This document shows positions 32,191-40,898 of a stretch of DNA of 64,000 bases, one piece after another. Numbering within the stretch: position 1 is the first letter of the stretch; each line of letters starts with the position of its first letter. The translations under genes were made by a program, and so were the position numbers. The stretch lies in contig NZ_KB235904.1 of assembly GCF_000332155.1 (NCBI RefSeq), positions 1,630,859 through 1,694,858 on the forward strand, given 5' to 3'. The notes beneath the pieces are model-generated. The model worked only from the letters and a program-made list of their open reading frames with translations. It made no database searches and was not told where the DNA came from. Source of the stretch: Kamptonema formosum PCC 6407. GTDB lineage: Bacteria > Cyanobacteriota > Cyanobacteriia > Cyanobacteriales > Microcoleaceae.

Positions 32191-33054
32191 ATGAGTAACT
32201 GTTTCCTTGATCGCTACGAAGAAATCACCTATGAGAAACTGCGGGCTGTCTGCGAGCCTTACAACGCTCATGTTTTCTCCAAAGTGCGTCTAGCAGACAT
32301 ATTACCTGTAAATAAAAGTGGTTTGTCAGACAATGATTTTCGATTTGCACTGCAATCTCATACAGACTTTCTAGTTACTAATTCAAAGTACGAAGTAGAA
32401 TTTTGTGTTGAGTTTGACGGTTCTAGTCATAATAAACCAGAGCAAATCAGGAGAGACAATCAGAAAAATGCTCTGTTTGACTACTTTAAAAAAACCTTAC
32501 TACGGATCACATCCAAATATCTTGACCCTAAATATAGAGGGTTGGATTTACTAACATACTTTGTTGAAGTTTGGTTTATTAAAAAACACTTTTACGAATC
32601 ACAGGAGCGTGGCGATCTACCATTTGATGAGATTTTCGATCCTGCTTTCATTTTTGATGATGGTAAACAGCAATTTCCATATTGGCTTTCTCTTGAACAA
32701 CAAGTTATTATTCAGAAGCTTTTTGAGGAAGGGAGGGTGGCACAACCTGCCCCGTCTGATTGGGTAGGTATAGATTCAGATAATAACTATCATTGTCTTA
32801 CTTGGCTCTTGATTAAACCCGATACCGCTATATATGTGAAAATAGATATGCGTAATCAAAGATTTTGTGGTGTTATCACCAGTGATTTACTTGTTATGAT
32901 TGCGGTATGTGAGCTCTATGAGGAATTAAAAATACTTCTTTCAGGCAAATTGGAGGCTCCTCCACGTTCGGCTTTGGAGCAAGAACTAGATTTTTACCGT
33001 CAGTCGTACAAATTGTGCCAAACTTCTAGTTGTGAAATATTAGGCTCTAGTTAG
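32191..33054 (+). CDS. DUF2726-like protein with restriction-endonuclease-like motif
   Basis: 287 residues. Residues 55-120 read QSHTDFLVTNSKYEVEFCVE, FDGSSHN and RRDNQKNALFDYF. This resembles the DUF2726 core (hydrophobic-D-hydrophobic, then E-L-D-xxS-H, then RRDxxKN), a PD-(D/E)XK-like nuclease fold. The C-terminal half (from about 155) is unfamiliar, with an alpha/beta part around IYVKIDMRNQRFCGVITSD. No membrane segment. It stands alone after dnaK with its own leader. A nuclease or DNA-repair/defence role is possible; activity is not shown. Confidence 0.7.
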   Translation: MSNCFLDRYEEITYEKLRAVCEPYNAHVFSKVRLADILPVNKSGLSDNDFRFALQSHTDFLVTNSKYEVEFCVEFDGSSHNKPEQIRRDNQKNALFDYFKKTLLRITSKYLDPKYRGLDLLTYFVEVWFIKKHFYESQERGDLPFDEIFDPAFIFDDGKQQFPYWLSLEQQVIIQKLFEEGRVAQPAPSDWVGIDSDNNYHCLTWLLIKPDTAIYVKIDMRNQRFCGVITSDLLVMIAVCELYEELKILLSGKLEAPPRSALEQELDFYRQSYKLCQTSSCEILGSS

Positions 33055-33230
33055 TTTAGATTAGTAGAGACCAATAAGCTAACAACCCCAATGCACGCGA
33101 CCGCTGATAGGTTCTATTTGTAAACGTTAGAGGTTATGTGCGGTGTGTAAGTTTAAGGTTTAGGTTCCTAAATTGTTTGTCAAACCCTTTATAAATTCAA
33201 CGCTAAAAAATCCAAAATCCAAAATTAATT

Positions 33231-33737
33231 ATGACTCCCAGAAAACCTTCACCTATTAACCCTCCTCACCCATCCCACCTTGCTAATTTGCGGCGGATTC
33301 GGCAAATTAGCCATTTACTTGACAATGCAATTGGTATCCCTGGTACAAGATATCGGATTGGAATCGATCCCATCTTAGGAATTGTACCCGGAGGCGGCGA
33401 TTTTGTAGCAATGGTTTTCTCAGCTTATATGATAGTGACAGCCGCTCAAATGGGACTATCGCAGGAAAAACTGGTGCAAATGGTTTCTAATGTTATTGTA
33501 GATACCTTTGCGGGTACTGTTCCAGTAGTAGGAGATTTATTTGATGTAGCCTGGAAATCTAATATCAAAAACTTAGAATTGCTAGAGGAGCATTTAGGTT
33601 CACCTCAGACTGGGACAGCCGTTAACTGGTGGTTTGTGGGTGCATTATTGGGGGGATTGTTGTTAGTAATGTTATTAATAATTTCCTTGAGTGTGGCGAT
33701 AATTGGCTGGTTAGCAAGTGCTTTATTCGGTGGATGA
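33231..33737 (+). CDS. DUF4112 membrane protein
   Basis: 168 residues. The conserved DUF4112 block is present: LLDNAIGIPGTRYRIGIDPI, then LGIVPGGGDFVAM, then TVPVVGDLFDVAWKSNIKN. It has a membrane helix near 65-80 and a strong C-terminal one (GALLGGLLLVMLLIISLSVAI). The family occurs widely in bacteria and archaea with no assigned function. Single gene; the upstream 176 bp hold CCAAAATCC-type short repeats. Confidence 0.9.
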   Translation: MTPRKPSPINPPHPSHLANLRRIRQISHLLDNAIGIPGTRYRIGIDPILGIVPGGGDFVAMVFSAYMIVTAAQMGLSQEKLVQMVSNVIVDTFAGTVPVVGDLFDVAWKSNIKNLELLEEHLGSPQTGTAVNWWFVGALLGGLLLVMLLIISLSVAIIGWLASALFGG

Positions 33738-33812
33738 TTTAGGTGATGGGAATGTTTAAATAGAAGTGCGAACGACTAAAAAACGATCTCATTTCACCAT
33801 AAACCTTAATAA

Positions 33813-34187
33813 TCAATATCCAATCATCCTGTGAATGCCGTTCAAAATTGGTTCGTATTGTTCAGGTGTCAGACGACCCCAATACTCAGAAATTCGTGTT
33901 ATATCTAACATCCGAATTCGATCCAACAAAGCAATAGAAGCCTGACGCAATCCCCCTGTACCTGCTGGAAATCGTGGATACAAATCAGGGGAAACATTCG
34001 CCCATCTTTGCCCTCTATCTGTTGTCATCGGTACTACGATTACCACCTCAAAACGAGGTACTCCTAAAGTAGCTGGTAAACCTACAATAATAGCAGGTCG
34101 ATAACCTTCCTGTTCGCGGCCTCTAGGGTTTTGTTCGGGGAATTATGCGGTTACAATGTCCCCAAAATATAATGAAGTAATTGTCAT
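33813..34187 (-). pseudogene. MazF/PemK-type toxin gene with premature stop
   Basis: Starting at ATG 34187 the frame reads MTITSLYFGDIVTA, then TAA (34145-34143), then continues in the same frame as FPEQNPRGREQEGYRPAI and VVPMTTDRGQ to a normal end. The whole matches a MazF/PemK endoribonuclease of about 124 residues, with the nonsense codon at position 15. The remaining open frame from GTG 34046 lacks the N-terminal strand needed for fold and activity. The ATG overlaps the antitoxin stop as ATGA, as in an intact operon. The toxin is probably inactive unless read through. Confidence 0.85.
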
Positions 34188-34447
34188 TCGTCAAGTATTA
34201 CTAATCCGACTCCTTCAATATATTTTACAGGCTTACCTGACCCTAATTCTCCCGGTTCCCATTCGTAGGGTTCATATTTTCCCAAGCGCCCCAAGTCGCT
34301 GTTAATCCAATCATAATCGGCTTCAATTTCTTTCCAATTGAGGATTCTCAAGATTTTTTCAAGGCGCTCAAATTCGGCAATGGGAATTTGGACAGCAATA
34401 GGTTGCTGATTTTCGTCAACCACATAACTCTTAGTAATGTTCAGCAT
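34184..34447 (-). CDS. Antitoxin of a MazF-type toxin-antitoxin pair
   Basis: 87 residues from ATG at 34447 (MLNITKSYVVDENQQPIAVQ); ten further upstream codons to 34477 do not match the family start. The N-terminus resembles Phd/AbrB-like small antitoxins of cyanobacteria, in which a beta-hairpin is followed by an IAEFERLEKIL helix. The C-terminus is acidic and Trp-rich and would wrap the toxin. It overlaps the toxin gene by 4 bp. The antitoxin is intact while the toxin carries a stop codon. Confidence 0.8.
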   Translation of the reverse strand: MLNITKSYVVDENQQPIAVQIPIAEFERLEKILRILNWKEIEADYDWINSDLGRLGKYEPYEWEPGELGSGKPVKYIEGVGLVILDE

Positions 34448-34477
34448 TTTGCTAACTCTGTGGAAACATAAACTCAT

Positions 34478-34822
34478 TTTAAATCAATATCTCCTAATTT
34501 AAAGCAATTTGCTGACAAAAATATTTAAGCGTGCAATAATCTCGCCCATTCCTCCAATTTCTTTGTAATATCCCAAGTCCCCAAAACCGAACGACTTAAT
34601 CGGGTGAGAGCAAGTCCCAGAAAAAACACATCATCATTCAAGGGAACCTATGGCGATTATTTTTCAGAAATAGCTAAAAACTTGGGTTAGGATAATAGCA
34701 ATCAGGGCTCTGCCGATCGCAAGAAACTAGCAAAAATACTTAACAGAAAATTTAACTCTATAACTATAAAACTGAATATCTGGGTAGCAACTGCAACATC
34801 CAAAAAATAACAGGTAAAACTG
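34478..34822. other. Intergenic region, nothing recognised
   Basis: 345 bp of A/T-rich DNA between the divergent antitoxin and transporter-kinase genes. The stretch CGACTTAATCGGGTGAGAGC near 34590 could fold but matches no riboswitch I know. It presumably holds both promoters. Confidence 0.4.
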
Positions 34823-37762
34823 ATGGCGACAGACATCCGACACCAGACAGAAAACGGCTACCAGTCACAAATAACTCAGCCTTCCTCAAGAGAAAATCTT
34901 AACAGGCGATCGCTCATGCGCCTCCCCCGAAGCCTGAGTGCCATCGAAACATCCGGCTTTGGTCTTACGGGTCATGCCAATTGGTTTACGATCGCCACAG
35001 TCATCCAAGCAAGCATGGGGCCTAGCGCCATCTTTATCTGGTTGCCCGGTATTCTTATGGGCATGATGCTCAATCTACAGGTAAAACGCATCGGCGAGTA
35101 TTTCCCAGATATGGCTGGGGGAACACCCAACTATACCGCCAGACTGCTAAAAAATTATCCAGGTCTGGGAAGCTATGCAGCGATCGGCTACCTTTTAAGC
35201 TGGGTAGCAACACTGCCAATTTCTGCGATCGTACTAACCCAACTAATCAAAGTCAACCTCAATAGTTTAGGTTTTAGCTGTCCTGAAACTTTATTAAATA
35301 TCACCTTCACACTTATAACCTTCATTCTGACATTCAGCGGCACCCGCGCCTTAAGTATTCTGCACGCCTTTTTTGTGTTGCCAACGGTGGGCGTATTATC
35401 CGTTTTTTCCATTCATGGTCTATTCTGGTTAGCTTTTTCTCCAAACAGTCCCGGATTTTTCCCCGCGACTTGGCCAGCATTCACCTTTATTGACTGGGCT
35501 AAGTGGTTTTACTTTGGTACGTACATTTTCTACTGCTGTGACTCCACTGCCAGTTTCGTAGCTGATAGCCGCAACCCGACTAAAACCTTGCAATTTCTCA
35601 AAATTTCCGCAGTGGCGATGCTACCTGTAATTTTGGGAGGTTCCTGGGTACTGATGCGCTTGGCCACCGCTCCTGGCCTGAAAGATGACGTATTCTTAAA
35701 TGTATTAGCTGCCTGTCAGGTATTATGGGGGCCTTGGGTTCCCACCCTTGTCACCTTTCTAGTAGTGGCTAGCTGTCTTCTAAGTTGCGCGACAATTGTT
35801 TCCAACTGCCCCCGTATGTTGTACCAACTTGCCGTAGATGGACATATTTCGCCCACATTCGCAGTTGTATCCCGACGGGGCGTATTTGGATTTGGGCTGG
35901 TCTTTGTTTTGGTTCTCAGTTTAATCTGTCTAGCTTGGGGAAATGTGCCTCGGCTGGTGGCGATTACTAATGTTGGCTTAGTTGTCTGCCTGATGATGTT
36001 CCATCTCTCACTGTGGCTGCGGCGGGATCGACCCGAAATTCGCTGGCCTTGGTGGTCTCTTGCTTTTTTCGTAGTAGATGCGGTGGTTCTAGTCGTGGGA
36101 GGCTTGGCTTGGGGTTGGCAAGACTTTATCATTGGGTTGTTTTTTCCCCTTGCCGTTTTAGCAGTAGAGGCAGGGATGAGTCGTATTGCTTTTGCACCTT
36201 TCCATCCCTCCTGGTGGATTCGGCGTTACCGCAACAGCAGCCAGCGCAAAATCCCAGATTTTGTAGCGTCTCAGGTTGTAGTTTTAATCTTACTGATCGT
36301 TAGCGCCGTTGCGATCGGCTGGATTTTTGGCTTCAAATTATATGCTAACTCTACTGTTGGCTTGAATTTATTGGTAGTGCTACTCGTGACAGTTGCTTTT
36401 GTGGCGGTGGCGATCGCCTGCTGGACGAGTTTACCCCAAGTCGTCTCAATGGATGAAGCACGAGAGGGAGCAGAACAGCTATTTACCATTGCCCTAGATG
36501 CTATTGTCGTGCTGGATGAAAATGGTGTAATTTGTCAGACTAATCCCGCTGCTGAAAGCATTTTCGGAATAGATGCTACTGGGCTAATTGGGTCTCACCT
36601 AAAGAAATTTTTACCCGGATTAGGGGCTCAGCCGGAGCAGTGGCTCAGCCGTAGCGAACAAACTTTCAAGTTGTCCGATGGTAGTTCCCGCATTCTGGAA
36701 GTTGCGATCTCCGACCGATTTTCCCAAGATGCTTCCCTTTCCAATCAGGATCTGCAAGAATATGTGGCGATCGTGCGCGATATCAGCGATCGCAAACAAG
36801 CCGAGGAATCCCTGCAAAAAGCTAATGAGGAACTAGAGATCAAAGTCGAAGAGCGGACATCTGAACTCACTCATACTGTAGAGCAATTACAGACTGAAAT
36901 TGAAGAGCGCCTGCGAATCGAAGAAAATCTCAGAGCTATGCAAAATCAGATTGTTGTTCAAGAAAAACTGGCTTCTCTGGGCAGTTTAACCGCAGGAATT
37001 GCCCACGAAATCAGAAACCCTTTAAACTTTGTCAACAATTTCTCAGAAGTTTCTACTGAATTAACCGAAGAACTATTTGCAGAACTGGAAAATCAAGGAG
37101 AACGCTTAGAACCGGATACAAGGGAATATATTTCTGAGCTATTAACCGATCTGCAAGCAAATCTTAAAAAAATTAATCAACACGGTCAAAGAGCCGACAA
37201 AATTGTTGGCAATATGCTTTTGCATTCAAGAGGACAAAGCGGCCATTGGGAAGCCACAGATATTAATAGTTTATTGGCAGAATATATCAATCTAGCCTAT
37301 CACGGAATGCGAGCTAAGGAAGATGCTTTTAACATTACGATAGAAACCGAATATGACAATGAAATTGGGGAGGTAGAGGTCGTACCACAAGACATAGGTA
37401 GGGTTTTTCTTAACATTATCAGTAATGCTTGCTATGCACTTCATAAAGAGAAACAAGAAATGCCGGAAGGGTTTTCACCTCTACTTAAGGTGAAAACTAG
37501 AAATTTGGACGGCCGGATTGAAATCCGTATTTTCGATAATGGCCCAGGTATAAAACCAGAGGTACTCGATAAAATTTTCAATCCCTTTTTTACTACAAAA
37601 CCAGCGGGGGAAGGTACTGGTCTAGGTCTGTCTATCAGTAACGATGTTGTCGTCCAGCAACATCGCGGAGAACTAAAAGTCGAAACAGAAATAGGTAATT
37701 ACACAGAGTTTATAATCACATTGCCAAAAAACATAGCGAGGGTTAAGGAGTTAAGAAAATGA
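34823..37762 (+). CDS. APC-type transporter fused to PAS histidine kinase
   Basis: 979 residues. Residues about 30-560 form an APC/amino-acid-permease-like domain with some 12-14 membrane helices (SGFGLTGHANWFTIATV, FPDMAGGTPNYTARLL, SYAAIGYLLSWVATLP). Residues about 550-660 are PAS (ALDAIVVLDENGVICQTNPAAE). A coiled coil follows. The kinase core has H-box His728 (AHEIRNPLNFVNNF), N-box NIISNACYAL and G-box [11 protein letters not shown]. Such transporter-kinase fusions (compare CbrA with an SLC5 domain) can sense through transport. The downstream response regulator overlaps by 4 bp (ATGA). The ligand is unknown, but an amino acid is a fair guess. Confidence 0.93.
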   Translation: MATDIRHQTENGYQSQITQPSSRENLNRRSLMRLPRSLSAIETSGFGLTGHANWFTIATVIQASMGPSAIFIWLPGILMGMMLNLQVKRIGEYFPDMAGGTPNYTARLLKNYPGLGSYAAIGYLLSWVATLPISAIVLTQLIKVNLNSLGFSCPETLLNITFTLITFILTFSGTRALSILHAFFVLPTVGVLSVFSIHGLFWLAFSPNSPGFFPATWPAFTFIDWAKWFYFGTYIFYCCDSTASFVADSRNPTKTLQFLKISAVAMLPVILGGSWVLMRLATAPGLKDDVFLNVLAACQVLWGPWVPTLVTFLVVASCLLSCATIVSNCPRMLYQLAVDGHISPTFAVVSRRGVFGFGLVFVLVLSLICLAWGNVPRLVAITNVGLVVCLMMFHLSLWLRRDRPEIRWPWWSLAFFVVDAVVLVVGGLAWGWQDFIIGLFFPLAVLAVEAGMSRIAFAPFHPSWWIRRYRNSSQRKIPDFVASQVVVLILLIVSAVAIGWIFGFKLYANSTVGLNLLVVLLVTVAFVAVAIACWTSLPQVVSMDEAREGAEQLFTIALDAIVVLDENGVICQTNPAAESIFGIDATGLIGSHLKKFLPGLGAQPEQWLSRSEQTFKLSDGSSRILEVAISDRFSQDASLSNQDLQEYVAIVRDISDRKQAEESLQKANEELEIKVEERTSELTHTVEQLQTEIEERLRIEENLRAMQNQIVVQEKLASLGSLTAGIAHEIRNPLNFVNNFSEVSTELTEELFAELENQGERLEPDTREYISELLTDLQANLKKINQHGQRADKIVGNMLLHSRGQSGHWEATDINSLLAEYINLAYHGMRAKEDAFNITIETEYDNEIGEVEVVPQDIGRVFLNIISNACYALHKEKQEMPEGFSPLLKVKTRNLDGRIEIRIFDNGPGIKPEVLDKIFNPFFTTKPAGEGTGLGLSISNDVVVQQHRGELKVETEIGNYTEFIITLPKNIARVKELRK

Positions 37763-38136
37763 AAGTAATGGTTGTAGACGACGAAGAAGATATTCAGTCT
37801 TTATTCAAGCAAAAGTTTAGAAAAGAAATCAAAGCAGGGCAAATTAATTTTAGTTTTGCCTTGTCAGCAGAGGCTGCATTAGACTACTTAGAAAACCACG
37901 AAGAAGCTTCTATTGTCTTGATTTTGTCGGATATTAATATGCCAGGAATGAATGGGCTAGAATTGCTCAGAATCATTAAAGAAAAGTTTACCGATCTAAA
38001 AGTTTTTATGATTACTGCTTATGAAGATGAGAAAAATTACCAAACTGCAATAGCTTATGGAGCTGATGACTATATCACTAAGCCTGTTAATTTTGACGCG
38101 CTCAAAAATAAAATAGTTAATCTTAGCATAAATTAA
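37759..38136 (+). CDS. Response regulator cotranscribed with the transporter-kinase
   Basis: 125 residues forming one receiver domain. The acidic pair is in VVDDEEDI, phospho-acceptor Asp in LILSDINMPGMNG, Thr in MITAYED and Lys in YITKPVNFD. The start overlaps the kinase stop as ATGA, so this is the cognate regulator. There is no output domain; it must act by protein contact. The REC domain at 38381 ([20 protein letters not shown]) is a close relative, so the pair probably arose by duplication. Confidence 0.95.
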   Translation: MKVMVVDDEEDIQSLFKQKFRKEIKAGQINFSFALSAEAALDYLENHEEASIVLILSDINMPGMNGLELLRIIKEKFTDLKVFMITAYEDEKNYQTAIAYGADDYITKPVNFDALKNKIVNLSIN

Positions 38137-38142
38137 TGATTG

Positions 38143-38360
38143 GTAATTGGTAATGGGTAATGGGTAATTGGTAATTGGTAATTGGTAATTGGTAATTGGT
38201 AATGGCTAATCGCTAATTGCTAATTGCTAATTGCTAGCTAATGGAAGACAGGCTAATTACCATCTTCCTCATCTTCCCATCTCCCCCCGCCCCCCCGCCC
38301 CCCCGCTCCCCCTCTCTTCCTCTCTTCCTCTTTCCCTAGTCCCTAGTCCCTAGCCCCTAG
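38143..38360. repeat. Composite heptamer STRR array
   Basis: TTGGTAA, GGGTAA, TGCTAAT, CCGCCCC and CCCTAGT heptamer blocks follow one another over about 218 bp between two signalling genes. It is the longest array in the window and shows several heptamer types side by side. Confidence 0.92.
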
Positions 38361-38380
38361 CCCCTTCTTAAGAGCCTAAT

Positions 38381-39739
38381 ATGCCAGCAAAAATATTATT
38401 TGTAGATGATGAGCCAGATTTAGAATCTCTAATTTCCCAGAGATTTAGAAAAAAAATTCGTGCCGAAGAATATCAAGTTTTTTTTGCATATAATGGCGTA
38501 GAAGCCCTCGCTAAGTTACAAGAAGAACCCGATATAGATATTGTCTTGACTGACATTAATATGCCAGTTATGGATGGGATCGCGTTGTTAGGGAAGCTGA
38601 ATGAGATAGCTTCCCTAGTCAAAACAATAGTTATATCGGCTTATGGAGACTTGGGAAATATTAGAAAGGCGATGAACGCTGGGGCCTTTGATTTTTTGAC
38701 TAAGCCGATAAATTTTCAGGATTTAGAAATTACAATTAACAAAACATTGTCCCATGTACAACAGTTAAAGGAAAATGAGCGCTCTCGCCAAGAAAGAGAG
38801 GAAAAATTACGGCAATCAGAAGCACGAGAGCGACAAAAAGCCATCGAATTAGAATTGGCACTGCAAAATTTACAGCGCACTCAAGCTCAGCTTATTCAGA
38901 CTGAGAAAATGTCTAGTTTAGGACAATTAGTTGCGGGTGTTGCCCACGAAATTAATAATCCTGTTAACTTTATCTATGGCAATTTAACTTATGTCAATCA
39001 GTATACTCAACAGCTATTAGATTTAATCAACCTTTACCAGATTGAGGCCAATAATTACCGTAAAATCGAAGCTTTAATTGAGGAAATAGAGCTAGAATTT
39101 ATCAGAGAGGATCTCCCTAAAATGCTGTCTTCGATGATGGTGGGGGCAGAACGTATCCGTAAGATTGTACTGACGTTGCGGAACTTTTCCCGCCTTGACG
39201 AAGCTGAGATCAAACCAGTTAATATTCATGAGGGAATTGATAGCGCTCTCATGATTTTGCAGAGTAGGATCAAGGTTAAACCAGATTGTCCCTCTATCCA
39301 AGTCATTCAAAAATACGGGGATTTGCCTAAAATAGAATGTTATGCCGGTCAGTTGAATCAGGTATTTATGAATTTACTGAGCAATGCAATTGATGCCTTG
39401 AATTACTATGATAAAGAACGCAGCCCGGAGGAAATTAAAAATCAGCCTAGTACGATTACGATTTGTACTTGTATGCTGAATCGTGATTGGGTGAGAATCT
39501 GTATTAAAGATAATGGGCCGGGGATGACGAACGATGTAAGAAATCGGCTATTTAGCCCTTTTTTCACAACTAAACCTGTGGGTGAAGGTACGGGATTGGG
39601 TTTATCTATTAGCTATCAGATTGTAGTGGATAAGCATGGGGGAGAGTTGATGTGTTTTTCGCAGCCAGATCGGGGTGCAGAATTTGTGATTGAGATTCCT
39701 GTTAGGCAAAGCGATCGGGTACAGATGAAGGCAAGTTAA
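38381..39739 (+). CDS. REC-histidine kinase (atypical hybrid)
   Basis: 452 residues. An N-terminal receiver (about 1-125; [27 protein letters not shown]) is followed by a coiled coil ([20 protein letters not shown]). A HisKA domain follows with [18 protein letters not shown] near 185-200, then HATPase with [10 protein letters not shown] and [10 protein letters not shown]. No membrane segment, so it is a cytosolic relay kinase. A phosphoryl group from an upstream kinase may set its activity. Its kinase core is similar to that of the Cache kinase at 57604 ([12 protein letters not shown]). It lies after the transporter-kinase pair and a repeat array. Confidence 0.93.
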   Translation: MPAKILFVDDEPDLESLISQRFRKKIRAEEYQVFFAYNGVEALAKLQEEPDIDIVLTDINMPVMDGIALLGKLNEIASLVKTIVISAYGDLGNIRKAMNAGAFDFLTKPINFQDLEITINKTLSHVQQLKENERSRQEREEKLRQSEARERQKAIELELALQNLQRTQAQLIQTEKMSSLGQLVAGVAHEINNPVNFIYGNLTYVNQYTQQLLDLINLYQIEANNYRKIEALIEEIELEFIREDLPKMLSSMMVGAERIRKIVLTLRNFSRLDEAEIKPVNIHEGIDSALMILQSRIKVKPDCPSIQVIQKYGDLPKIECYAGQLNQVFMNLLSNAIDALNYYDKERSPEEIKNQPSTITICTCMLNRDWVRICIKDNGPGMTNDVRNRLFSPFFTTKPVGEGTGLGLSISYQIVVDKHGGELMCFSQPDRGAEFVIEIPVRQSDRVQMKAS

Positions 39740-39813
39740 GGAGAATTAATTAAAAAATCAGGGGAAAGTCTGGTAAAATCTATATCGCGATCGCATTCCC
39801 CAATTTCTCTGTA

Positions 39814-40845
39814 ATGCCTGAAGTCCCTCAAACACCGAACGACCTAGCTGAAGCCCTCAATGGCCTCACCGACCTCAACTTCCAACTGCCAGATCCCGAA
39901 GACTCAGAGCTTCCAGAGTTTGATTTTCAAGAGCAGCTTGACAATGCTTGGAAAGTGTGCGATCGCTTCGATCTGCAAACTGATATCTGGCGGGGGCACA
40001 TTCTGCGAGTGGTGCGCGATCGCGAGAAAAAAGGCGGCGAAGGACGCGGTACTGGCTTTTTAAACTGGCTAAAAGAACGCGAAATCAGTAAAAGTCAAGC
40101 TTATTCCCTGATCGAATTAGCCAACAGTGCTGATACCCTGATCGAACAGGGACATTTAAATACAGATGCGATTAGAAACTTCAGTAAACGGGCATTTATC
40201 GAAACAGCCAAGGCCTCCCCAGAAGTGCAGCAGATGGTCACGGATGCGGCCTCGAATGGCGATCGCATCACCCGCCGCGAAGTGCGCCAATTGACCGATG
40301 AATGGACAGCAATGAACTCAGAATTGTTACCAGATGAAGTCAAAGAAAAAGCCTCTACGGGTTCTCTTCCGCCCCGCTTTCTCGCGCCTTTAGTTCGAGA
40401 AATGGAAAAATTGCCGCCATCTCATCAAGTGGAAATTCAAAAAGAAGCCGCAGAAAATCCCGATGTTGATACTGTTAAACAGCTAACTTCAGATGCGCGA
40501 AGTTTATCTAAATATTTGGATGCAGCGGCCCAAGTGCAAGCTTTAAATCAGTCCCATTTAGATATGGAAATGGCTTTAGAAGAAGCTTTGCGAATAGGAT
40601 GTTTAAATACGGCGGCTGATGTGGTGAAACAGGCGGCTCAATTGGAGCAAACTGTGGCTAAACTTTACACAGTTTGGAAACGTTTAAGCGGTTTAGCAGA
40701 TCGGTTATATGTTGATACTGGCGCGAGTACCCCTAATTTACGCTTGCTTTTAAGTTGCCTAGATAGTATTTCAGGGGAAGTGATCGAGGTAGGTTTGGGA
40801 GATGGCGAGCGGACAATTAGGTTGCAAATCTTATCGGATTCTTAA
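39814..40845 (+). CDS. Conserved cyanobacterial protein with HTH-like segment
   Basis: 343 residues, soluble. Residues 1-40 are acidic and disordered. Residues about 55-110 (GHILRVVRDREKKGGEGRGT, then WLKEREISKSQAYSLIELAN) resemble the DUF3102/ParB-type helix-turn-helix, where a WLK... segment precedes an SxSxAYxLI helix. The middle is helical and the C-terminal part contains a coiled segment and an alpha/beta end (SGEVIEVGLGDGERTIRLQIL). DNA binding is a guess. No clear operon partner; sbcC is convergent 53 bp after it. Confidence 0.7.
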   Translation: MPEVPQTPNDLAEALNGLTDLNFQLPDPEDSELPEFDFQEQLDNAWKVCDRFDLQTDIWRGHILRVVRDREKKGGEGRGTGFLNWLKEREISKSQAYSLIELANSADTLIEQGHLNTDAIRNFSKRAFIETAKASPEVQQMVTDAASNGDRITRREVRQLTDEWTAMNSELLPDEVKEKASTGSLPPRFLAPLVREMEKLPPSHQVEIQKEAAENPDVDTVKQLTSDARSLSKYLDAAAQVQALNQSHLDMEMALEEALRIGCLNTAADVVKQAAQLEQTVAKLYTVWKRLSGLADRLYVDTGASTPNLRLLLSCLDSISGEVIEVGLGDGERTIRLQILSDS

Positions 40846-40898
40846 TCGTAAATTAAAGTTGCCATGATGAATCAATAAATCCATCTATAGCAACCGCT

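Noticed and set aside
34478..34822. Riboswitch upstream of the transporter-kinase
   Set aside because: No consensus core of a known class could be recognised; only weak pairing was seen.
38143..38360. Possible CRISPR array or origin iterons
   Set aside because: Units are heptamers in direct tandem without spacers, and the same types recur in many gaps, so this is an STRR array.
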